Positions 1 through 7,261 of a stretch of DNA of 64,000 bases are shown piece by piece. Positions within the stretch are counted from its first letter, which is position 1. Every line of letters begins with the position of its first letter. A program made the position numbers and the translations under genes. The notes under the pieces are model-generated. The model saw only the letters and a program-made list of their open reading frames with translations. It was not told where the DNA came from and searched no databases. This DNA is from Deltaproteobacteria bacterium (GTDB taxonomy: Bacteria > Myxococcota > JADLHZ01). The stretch spans positions 27,571 through 91,570 of the forward strand of contig JADLHZ010000142.1 in assembly GCA_020848545.1 (NCBI GenBank), written 5' to 3'.

Positions 1-813
1 CTCGGCACTGGTTCGTCCAACACGAATCCACTGGCCGCGACGTCGGCAGCGACGGTCCCCCCGACCACGCGGCTCACGGACATCGGCGGCGCGGCGCGCA
101 TCGAGGTCGCCTTCAAGGGGACGCAAATCGGGATCGATGGGCTCGTGCAGCGCAACAGGAAGGCGCGCGGCGGGCTCGACATCACGACGGCGATCGGACC
201 CTTGGACTTCTGGGCCGAAGGCGCGATCAAAGCCGGCAGCGACGTGCCGGTCTACCGCAAGATCGCGCAAGTGAATCCGCGCTCCGCGGTGAGCCTCGCG
301 GCTGGCTACGAAGCGTACGCGCCGGCGATCGTCGGCCAAGTCGCCGGCGGCCTCAGCTACGACATCGCGCTCCCCGAGAGTAAGACGCTGAGCTTCATGG
401 GCGAGTACTTCTTCAACTCGATCGGCTATTCGAACCCCGAGGTCTATCCGGTCCTGGCGTTCAACGGCGCGTTTCAGCCCTTCTACAACGGCGTGCACTA
501 CGGCGCGTTGAGCGCTGTGTTCAACGACAGCAACAAGAAGGTGACGGCGATCTTGTCGAACATCGGCAACTTCTCCGACCTGTCGTTCATCACCCGCATC
601 GACTGCCTGGTGACGATCCTGAACCACCTGCAGCTCGAGGCGTTCGTCGGCTTTCATTACGGCCGGCGCGGCGGCGAGTTCCGCTTCGCGATGGACATCG
701 ACGCCGAAGACGTCGTGAACCCCTTCACCGGCGAGCTGATCTTCAGCGTGCCGCAGATCAACGTGGTGGCGCCTTTGATCGACATCGGCATCGGCTTACG
801 CGTGGCGCTCTGA
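1..813 (+). CDS. Outer-membrane beta-barrel-like protein, 5' end outside window
   Basis: The reading frame is open from the first base, so the gene starts upstream of the window; the visible part is 270 codons. I do not recognise a named family. The protein alternates short hydrophobic and polar stretches rich in Gly, Tyr and Phe, ends in a hydrophobic residue, and has no membrane helices, which resembles an outer-membrane beta-barrel; that is inference. The stop overlaps the next start as TGATG, so the two genes are probably translationally coupled and encode envelope proteins of one operon. Confidence 0.6.
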   Translation, partial: LGTGSSNTNPLAATSAATVPPTTRLTDIGGAARIEVAFKGTQIGIDGLVQRNRKARGGLDITTAIGPLDFWAEGAIKAGSDVPVYRKIAQVNPRSAVSLAAGYEAYAPAIVGQVAGGLSYDIALPESKTLSFMGEYFFNSIGYSNPEVYPVLAFNGAFQPFYNGVHYGALSAVFNDSNKKVTAILSNIGNFSDLSFITRIDCLVTILNHLQLEAFVGFHYGRRGGEFRFAMDIDAEDVVNPFTGELIFSVPQINVVAPLIDIGIGLRVAL

Positions 814-2309
814 TGCGGCTCGCGCTCTGCCTATCGCTATGTGCGGCGAGCACGCCTGCATCCGCCGCGACCTTCACGATCGGTCTCTACGTCGTCAACG
901 ACCATGCGCGCGCGGAGCAACGTGGCGGCGAGACCGAAGCGAACACCGCCGCGATCGTCGCCGACGCGGCGTCGATCTTACAGAGCGCCGGGCTCACGAG
1001 CGACGTCCGCATCGCGTTCGTCGGCCAACGCACCTATCGCGCGCTGGATCCGTGGCCGGCGCCGGGATCACAAGCGGGCATCGACGTTCTCACGGCGTTC
1101 AACGGCTGGGTGCAGTCGCAAGCCGATCTCGACAGCAAGGATCTCGTGTTCTTGTTCGGCAGCACCGGCGCCGAACAAAGCTCGACGCACGCGGCGTTCG
1201 TCAACGGGCTCTGCGGCAGCAACAGCACGGGCTTTCTGCGGACGACGAGCGATGACGGCGCGCTCCTCGCGGCGCTGCTCGCCCATGCGATCGGGCACAG
1301 CCTCGGCATGAAGCACGACGGCCAAGGGAACGCGTGCGCGACCAGCGGCAACCTCATGGCCGCCGCCTTCGATCCAGCCGATCTGCCGGCGACGTTCTCG
1401 ACGTGCAGCGACGCCGACGCCGAGACCTTTCTTGGCGGGGGGCCGGCATGTCTCGGTGACGTTCCGACGCAGGTCTATGGCAACCATTGCGGCGACGGTC
1501 TGAGGAGCGGCGCCGAGGCATGCGACTGCGGCGCGGCCGATTGCACGGCGATCGATCCGTGCTGCAACGGCGCCACCTGCCAGCTCGCCGGCGGCGCCGC
1601 GTGCAGCAGCGTCGAGCCTTGTTGTACGGGCGCATGCCAGATCGCGGGCGCTGCGGTCGTGTGCCGCGCCGGCGACGCGTGCGCGGTGGAGACGAAGTGT
1701 GACGGGGCGGCGCCAGCGTGCCCCGCAGCGGTGCTCACCGCGTCGGGAACCCCGTGCACCGTCGACGACGCGGCCGGCGCGTGTCACTTGGGTACTTGTT
1801 TCGGCGCGGTCGCGTCGTGCACCGGCGCGACCGACGGCGCGGTGTGCGGCAAGGGCAAGCAATGCGCGTCCGGCGCGTGCGTGGCGTCGGCGACGATCGG
1901 GCCCGAGTTTTGCCCCGGCGATCCGATGAAGACGAACGGCGGCTTCTGCGGCTGCGGCGTGCCCGATCTCGACGCCGACGGCGACGCGACGCCGAACTGC
2001 GTCGACGCGTGCCCTGCGGATCCGATGCACTCGGCGGCGCCGTGCGACGAATGCGTCGATGATCCGGAGAAGACTGCGCCGGGGCAGTGCGGCTGCGGCG
2101 TCGTCGACGACGACACAGACGAGGACGGCGTCGCGGATTGCGTCGATGGATGCCCGAGCGACGCGAGCGTCGTCGAAGGGGAGTGTCCAAAACCGCGGCG
2201 CCGCGGCTGCGACGCGAGCGGGGGACAACCGGCGTGGATCACCGCGCTGCTTTGCCTCAGCGTCCGTCTTTGGCTACGTCGGCGTCCGTGCGCGTCATCT
2301 TCATTCTGA
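813..2309 (+). CDS. ADAM/reprolysin-like exported protein with disintegrin-like region and substituted catalytic Glu
   Basis: 498 residues with an N-terminal signal peptide. Residues about 158-169 read HAIGHSLGMKHD, matching the metzincin zinc motif HExxHxxGxxHD except that the catalytic Glu is Ala (codon GCG). The three zinc-binding His are kept. Residues about 220-330 are Cys-rich and follow the spacing of a disintegrin domain (CGDGLRSGAEACDCG, then repeated CC pairs). Residues about 380-455 carry two Asp-rich, thrombospondin-type-3-like calcium repeats. The C-terminus has a Cys, a hydrophobic helix and an Arg cluster, resembling a MYXO-CTERM surface sorting signal. Fold assignment is firm; loss of proteolysis is inferred from the missing Glu. 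It overlaps the preceding stop codon. Confidence 0.8.
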   Translation: MRLALCLSLCAASTPASAATFTIGLYVVNDHARAEQRGGETEANTAAIVADAASILQSAGLTSDVRIAFVGQRTYRALDPWPAPGSQAGIDVLTAFNGWVQSQADLDSKDLVFLFGSTGAEQSSTHAAFVNGLCGSNSTGFLRTTSDDGALLAALLAHAIGHSLGMKHDGQGNACATSGNLMAAAFDPADLPATFSTCSDADAETFLGGGPACLGDVPTQVYGNHCGDGLRSGAEACDCGAADCTAIDPCCNGATCQLAGGAACSSVEPCCTGACQIAGAAVVCRAGDACAVETKCDGAAPACPAAVLTASGTPCTVDDAAGACHLGTCFGAVASCTGATDGAVCGKGKQCASGACVASATIGPEFCPGDPMKTNGGFCGCGVPDLDADGDATPNCVDACPADPMHSAAPCDECVDDPEKTAPGQCGCGVVDDDTDEDGVADCVDGCPSDASVVEGECPKPRRRGCDASGGQPAWITALLCLSVRLWLRRRPCASSSF

Positions 2310-3655
2310 CAACGCTCGCAGCATCCTGCGCGACGCCCGATCCCTACGCTTCCGTGCCCCTGCTCTCCCACGCAACCTACGAACGTTACTCCTCCGCGCA
2401 GATCGTCGAAGCGACCTACCCCTTCGTCGACGCCGGCAACAAAGACTTCAACCGCTTCGTCGCCGTCTGTGACAACGCTCCGCTCCCTCTGCTCGGTGAA
2501 GCGACAGACGCGCCCTGCACGCTCGATCGTGATGCGCTGCTCCTCGTCGACGCCGAAGGTCCCGGCGTGCTCGGCCGCTTCTGGATCACCGCCGCGAAGG
2601 TCCTCTCGCCGCCGTCGTGGGATCGGGAGCGCATCGTCATCATCCGCGACAAAGACGTGCTCTTGGATCAACCGCTGCAAACGCTGATGACCACTGGCCA
2701 CAAGCAGTTCGTCCCGCCGCTCGCCGGTGAAACGTCGGGGGCGTGGCTGAGCGCGGTGCCGATCTCGTACAGCCGGCGGCTGCAAGTCGCGCTCGTCGCG
2801 CCCGACGCCGCGAAGTCCTACTACTATCTCGCCGACACCCGAAGAGGTGACGCCCGCGCCGCTGCGGCCGAAGCGCTCCTAGATCTTCCGAGCGAACGCA
2901 GAACCAAAGGCGAGCGCCACGAAGGCCAAACACTCGCGATCAGCGGCGAAGGCACGATCGTCCACCTCACGCTCACCGGCGCCTCGCGCCTCACGCTCGA
3001 CTTCGACGGCGCGCGCACGGCCGAGCTCTCGACCGACGCCCTCAGGGCCTACAGTGCGGCGCCGTTCACCTCGGCCTTCGCGCGCTTCGACGGCGACGAG
3101 ACGATCGTCTTCGCCCTGCCGATGCCCTTTCGCCGCGGAGCGACGTTGAGCGTCGATGCAGGCACGCTGACCGCGATCGTCAGTCGCCAGCCGCTCGGCG
3201 AGGACGCGCTCACGCTGCACGCCGTCGAGACCACGCTCGCGCCGGGCCTCTCCGAAGCGCCGCTCCTCGTGCGCGAAGGCAAAGGCAAGATCGCCGGCGT
3301 GACGATGCGCGCGCAGGGCCATCGAGCGGAGCACGCGTTCCTCACGCCGAGCCCATGGAACTTCCTCGAGACCGACGACGTGCTCGACGTCGACGGCGTT
3401 CGCCATCAGGGCACGGGCAGCGAGGACTACTTCGGCGCCGGCTTCTACTTCGCCAACGGACCTTTCGCGCGCCCCTTCGTCGGTGTGCCTGAGCTCTACA
3501 CGGAAGCCAGCTCAGCGCGCTTCTCCGGCTACCGCTGGCACGCGCCCTTCGACGCGATCACCTACAAGTCGCGCGTCACCTTCGGGTGGGAGCGCGCGAT
3601 CGGCGGTGAAGCCCTCGTCGACGCGCTCACGGCCACCGTCTTCTTCTACGAATGA
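2288..3655 (+). CDS. DUF2961 (GH172-like) lipoprotein
   Basis: I start this gene at the GTG at 2288, inside the end of the upstream gene, because it gives a clean lipoprotein signal peptide with lipobox LAASC; the longer upstream frame is Arg-rich and not credible. The mature protein of about 440 residues has the DUF2961 signature GTGSEDYF at residues about 375-382 followed by an aromatic-rich stretch. Some DUF2961 proteins are glycoside hydrolase family 172 enzymes acting on fructofuranosides, with the Glu of this motif catalytic. Substrate here is unknown. It is likely anchored in the envelope and co-expressed with the two upstream genes. Confidence 0.75.
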   Translation: MRVIFILTTLAASCATPDPYASVPLLSHATYERYSSAQIVEATYPFVDAGNKDFNRFVAVCDNAPLPLLGEATDAPCTLDRDALLLVDAEGPGVLGRFWITAAKVLSPPSWDRERIVIIRDKDVLLDQPLQTLMTTGHKQFVPPLAGETSGAWLSAVPISYSRRLQVALVAPDAAKSYYYLADTRRGDARAAAAEALLDLPSERRTKGERHEGQTLAISGEGTIVHLTLTGASRLTLDFDGARTAELSTDALRAYSAAPFTSAFARFDGDETIVFALPMPFRRGATLSVDAGTLTAIVSRQPLGEDALTLHAVETTLAPGLSEAPLLVREGKGKIAGVTMRAQGHRAEHAFLTPSPWNFLETDDVLDVDGVRHQGTGSEDYFGAGFYFANGPFARPFVGVPELYTEASSARFSGYRWHAPFDAITYKSRVTFGWERAIGGEALVDALTATVFFYE

Positions 3656-3689
3656 TCCCGAAGACTTGACGCCCGCGCGACTTTCACGG

Positions 3690-3705
3690 CTAAACAATCG
3701 TTCAG
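3690..3705 (+). promoter_or_regulatory. LexA-like box upstream of the topoisomerase gene
   Basis: CTAAACAATCGTTCAG is a near-palindrome that fits the Myxococcus xanthus LexA consensus CTRHAMRYBYGTTCAGS at all but one of the first 16 positions. It lies 28 bp before the TTG start. A TTGACG at 3666-3671 could be a -35 element, placing the box over the -10 region. Binding is inferred. Confidence 0.5.
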
Positions 3706-3733
3706 TCCTCAAAAGACGAACAGGAGGCCAGCT

Positions 3734-5668
3734 TTGAGCGCCGCAACGAAGGCCACGCCCGCCAAAGGCTACAGCGCGAAGGACATCACGATCCTCGAAG
3801 GCTTGGAGCCAGTCAGAAAGCGCCCCGGCATGTACATCGGCGGCGTCGATTCACGCGGCTATCACCACCTCTTATGGGAGATCCTCGACAACTCGGTCGA
3901 CGAGGCGATCAACGGCTACGCCGACGCCATCGAGGTCACGCTGCACAAGGGCCATACGAGCGCGACGATCGGCGACAACGGCCGCGGCATCCCGGTCGAC
4001 ATGCACCCGAAGCACAAAAAGAGCGCGCTCGAGATCATCCTGACGACGCTGCACGCCGGCGGCAAGTTCGAGAGCGGCAGCAACTACATCCACTCGGGCG
4101 GCCTGCACGGTGTCGGCTCGTCGGTCGTTTGCGCGCTGTCGTCCGAGATGACGGCGAACATCAAGCGCGACGGCAAGCACTGGGAGCAGACCTATCACCG
4201 CGGCATCCCGAAGGCCCCGGTGAGAGCGACCGGCCCCGCGCGCGGCACGGGCACGAGCATCTCGTTCACGCCGGACACCGAGATCTTCGGGGCAAAACTA
4301 AAATTTCATTCCGACGAGATCCGCGATCGCTTGAAGGCGAAGGCGTACTTGCACGGCGGCTTGAAGCTCGTCTTCATCGACGAAGAGGCCGGCACCAGAG
4401 AAGAGTTCGTGCACGAAGGCGGGATCAGCGAGTTCCTCACGCATCTCGTCGGGCTACGCGGCAAGGGCACGACGCATCCGAACGCGTTCAACGTGAAGAA
4501 AGAGGAGAAGCCGCGGCTCGAGGTCGCGCTGCTCTGGACCGAGTCGACCGAGGAGTACATCAAGTCGTACGTCAACGGCATTCCGACGCCCGCCGGCGGC
4601 ACGCACGAGAACGGCATCAAGTCCGGCCTCGTCAAAGCCGTGCGCAACTACATCGAGACACACGAGCTGACGCCGCGCGGAGTGACGCTGACCGCGGAGG
4701 ACATCCGCGAAGGCCTCGTCGCGATCGTCTCCTACTACGTGCTCGAGCCGCAGTTTCAGGGCCAGACCAAGGACAAGCTGAACAACCCCGAGGCCGCCGC
4801 CGAAGTCGACGGCGTCATCCGGCCCACGCTCGAGAAGTGGCTGAACGAAAATCAGAAGACGACCGAGCAGATCGTCGCGCGCATCATCATGGCGGCGCGG
4901 GCGCGTGAGGCTTCGCGCGCGGCGGCGTCGCAAGTGTCGCGCAAGACGGCGATCTCGCACCGGCTCAACTTGCCGGGCAAGCTCGCCGACTGCGCGTCGA
5001 CGGCGCCCGGCGAGAGCGAGCTCTTCATCGTCGAAGGCGACTCCGCCGGCGGCTCCGCGAAGCAAGGGCGCGATCGCAAGACGCAGGCGATCCTCCCGCT
5101 GCGCGGCAAGGTGCTGAACACCGAGCAAGCGAGCGCACAGAAGATTTTCGAGAACAAGGAGATCCAAGACATCGTCAGCGCGCTCGGCTGCGGCTTTGGC
5201 AAGGACTTCGACATCTCGCGCCTGCGCTACGGTAAGATCTTCTTGCTGATGGACGCTGACGCCGACGGTCATCACATCAGCACCCTGATGCTGACGTTCT
5301 TCTACCGGCACCTGCCGGAGCTGATTAAGAAAGGCCACGTCTACTTGGCGCAGCCGCCGCTCTATCGCATCGAAGCGGGCAAAGAGACGTTTTGGGCGCT
5401 CGACGACCCGCACAAAGAGAAGATCCTAAAATCGTTGAAGGCGAACGTGAAGCCGGACATCCAACGCTTCAAAGGACTAGGCGAGATGATGCCGGAGCAG
5501 CTGAAGAAGACCACGCTCGATCCGAAGTCGCGCCAGGCGCTGCGCGTCGTCATCGATGACGAGCTGCAGACCGATCGCGTGATGAACGAGCTGATGGGCA
5601 AAGACGCATCGCTGCGCTTCAAGTTCATCATGGAACGCGCTGGGGAAGCCGACAGCCTCGACGTTTGA
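3734..5668 (+). CDS. parE: Type IIA DNA topoisomerase B subunit (ParE-like)
   Basis: 644 residues, the length of ParE and short GyrB proteins. It supplies ATP-driven strand passage to an A subunit that is not in this window. The GHKL ATPase is visible: EILDN at about 49-53, DNGRGIP, and the glycine-rich GGLHGVGSS lid. The Toprim domain has VEGDSAGG near residue 430 and DADADGHH near 507; the C-terminus has QRFKGLGEM. The TTG start is fixed by a perfect AGGAGG at 3722-3727, six bases upstream. The HHIS stretch after the Toprim Asp residues looks more ParE-like than GyrB-like, but I cannot separate the two firmly. A LexA-like box precedes it, suggesting DNA-damage control. Confidence 0.85.
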   Translation: MSAATKATPAKGYSAKDITILEGLEPVRKRPGMYIGGVDSRGYHHLLWEILDNSVDEAINGYADAIEVTLHKGHTSATIGDNGRGIPVDMHPKHKKSALEIILTTLHAGGKFESGSNYIHSGGLHGVGSSVVCALSSEMTANIKRDGKHWEQTYHRGIPKAPVRATGPARGTGTSISFTPDTEIFGAKLKFHSDEIRDRLKAKAYLHGGLKLVFIDEEAGTREEFVHEGGISEFLTHLVGLRGKGTTHPNAFNVKKEEKPRLEVALLWTESTEEYIKSYVNGIPTPAGGTHENGIKSGLVKAVRNYIETHELTPRGVTLTAEDIREGLVAIVSYYVLEPQFQGQTKDKLNNPEAAAEVDGVIRPTLEKWLNENQKTTEQIVARIIMAARAREASRAAASQVSRKTAISHRLNLPGKLADCASTAPGESELFIVEGDSAGGSAKQGRDRKTQAILPLRGKVLNTEQASAQKIFENKEIQDIVSALGCGFGKDFDISRLRYGKIFLLMDADADGHHISTLMLTFFYRHLPELIKKGHVYLAQPPLYRIEAGKETFWALDDPHKEKILKSLKANVKPDIQRFKGLGEMMPEQLKKTTLDPKSRQALRVVIDDELQTDRVMNELMGKDASLRFKFIMERAGEADSLDV

Positions 5669-5694
5669 AATGCCGACATTTTGGCGGCGCGTGA

Positions 5695-5722
5695 TTGACG
5701 AACCGCGATTGCTGCCTATTGT
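5695..5722 (+). promoter_or_regulatory. Candidate sigma70-type promoter giving a leaderless mRNA
   Basis: TTGACG (5695-5700), a 16-bp spacer, then TATTGT (5717-5722). Transcription seven bases later would begin at or next to the A of the ATG at 5729. No Shine-Dalgarno sequence lies before that ATG, consistent with a leaderless transcript. Confidence 0.4.
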
Positions 5723-5728
5723 CACACT

Positions 5729-6421
5729 ATGAACACCGACGCATTTTATCGCCCGACATCGATCGACAGTTCGTCGATCACGGACTTCCTATACAAAGTG
5801 TATTCGTGGATGGCGGTCGGGCTCGGCATCACGGGCGCCGTTGCGTGGTTCACCGCGCAGGCGCCGCAGATGCTCGAGCTCCTCGTGCAGAATCGCGTCA
5901 TCTTCTTTGGCCTCTTGATCGCGCAGCTCGGGCTCGTCGCCGCGTTCTCTGCCGTGGCGCACCGGGCGAGCACCGCCACTGCGGCCGCCATGTTCGTCGC
6001 CTACTCCGCGCTCACCGGGCTCACGTTCTCGACGCTCTTTCTCATCTATACTTCCGCCTCCATCGCGCAGACCTTCTTCATCACCGGCGGGAGCTTCGCC
6101 GGGCTCTCTGCGTTCGGCCTCGTCACGAAGAAAGACCTCAGCGGCGTCGGGCGCTTCATGCTCTTCGGCCTCATCGGCGTCATCATCGCGTCGATCGTGA
6201 ACATCTTCATGAACAGCCCGGCGATCTATTGGATCACGACCTACGCCGGTGTGCTGATCTTTGCGGGCCTCACGGCGTACGACACGCAAAAGCTGAAGGC
6301 GCTGTACACGGCTGCCGGCGAAGGCGGAAACTTGGCGCTCCGCGGTGCGCTCACGCTTTATCTCGACTTCGTGAACTTGTTCCTGTTCATGCTGCGGCTG
6401 CTCGGCAATCGCCGGAGCTGA
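5729..6421 (+). CDS. Bax inhibitor-1 / YccA-family membrane protein
   Basis: 230 residues with about seven hydrophobic helices, the size and topology of bacterial BI-1 (UPF0005, YbhL/YccA-like) proteins. The C-terminal part contains the conserved YDTQKLK near residue 190 and a final helix pair typical of the family. BI-1 proteins are proton-sensitive calcium leak channels or partners of membrane proteases; the role here is unknown. It acts in the inner membrane. The stop abuts the stop of the convergent downstream gene, leaving no terminator space. The start is the first ATG after a plausible promoter and has no ribosome-binding site. Confidence 0.85.
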   Translation: MNTDAFYRPTSIDSSSITDFLYKVYSWMAVGLGITGAVAWFTAQAPQMLELLVQNRVIFFGLLIAQLGLVAAFSAVAHRASTATAAAMFVAYSALTGLTFSTLFLIYTSASIAQTFFITGGSFAGLSAFGLVTKKDLSGVGRFMLFGLIGVIIASIVNIFMNSPAIYWITTYAGVLIFAGLTAYDTQKLKALYTAAGEGGNLALRGALTLYLDFVNLFLFMLRLLGNRRS

Positions 6422-7261
6422 TCAGGGCGCGCGCAGCCGCAAGAGGAAGCCGCTCGCTTGCGCAGTGCGTAGGGTCAGCGTGTGGGCGCCGTCAGGCACC
6501 TCGACTTGCAGCGTCTCGATGTCACCGAGCGGCGCAGCCTCGCTGAGCAGGAGCGCGCTCATCATCGCTTGGCCGTTGCGCAAGACCAAAACGCGCGTCG
6601 GTTGATCCGCTTTGTGAAGAACGACGTGCCGGCGCGCTTCGAAGGTGAGCACCCGCGGGCCCGTCACGCGGAAGACCGCGGGCGCTGACGATGAGATCTG
6701 CCAGTAAGGATCGACTTCGCCGCTCAGCGCGCGCGCCGGCGCCTTGCTCAACATCTTGATCTCGGCCGGCAGCGCGGGCGTCTTCTTCACGGTGACAGGC
6801 GTGCTGGCCGGCGCGCTCGGCACGACGCTCACCGGGATCAACGCGTCGACCGGCGGCGGCTTGTAGCCCGGCATGTGCAGCGAGAAGACCGCGGTGCCAG
6901 CGGATCCTTCGCGCGACCATGCCGAGAGCTCGACCAGGTGCTGGCCCTTGGGCAGCTCGATCACGGCGACGCCGGCGGCGCTCGGGATCAAGTTGATCGT
7001 CTCCTGCGCGACGCCAGGCAAGTTGAGATCGACACGCACACCGCGCTCGTCGCTGCGCTTGGCCACGCACACGAAGACGCCCGGGCCTTTCACCGCGAGC
7101 TCGGCGCCGTGCTCGAGCTGCGTGAGCGCGAGCGCGATGTTCTCGCCGGCGCCGAGCTGCAGGCGCGACTTGCGCGGCAGCAGCTTGCCGGATGGCGGAG
7201 CGGCGGCGCTCGCGAACAGCGCGACGAGCACCAAGGCGAGCGTGCGGCCGAAGTCACTCAT
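6422..7261 (-). CDS. Exported protein of unknown function
   Basis: 279 residues from an ATG at 7261 that overlaps the stop of the upstream gene (ATGAGTGA), so the pair is probably translated together. An N-terminal hydrophobic stretch ending in ASAAAPP is a signal peptide. The rest is beta-rich, with two similar Ala/Val-rich halves separated by a Pro-rich linker around residue 130. I recognise no catalytic motif or named family. The long Arg/Ser-rich extension possible upstream of this start is the antisense of the neighbour's frame and was discarded. Confidence 0.65.
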   Translation of the reverse strand: MSDFGRTLALVLVALFASAAAPPSGKLLPRKSRLQLGAGENIALALTQLEHGAELAVKGPGVFVCVAKRSDERGVRVDLNLPGVAQETINLIPSAAGVAVIELPKGQHLVELSAWSREGSAGTAVFSLHMPGYKPPPVDALIPVSVVPSAPASTPVTVKKTPALPAEIKMLSKAPARALSGEVDPYWQISSSAPAVFRVTGPRVLTFEARRHVVLHKADQPTRVLVLRNGQAMMSALLLSEAAPLGDIETLQVEVPDGAHTLTLRTAQASGFLLRLRAP

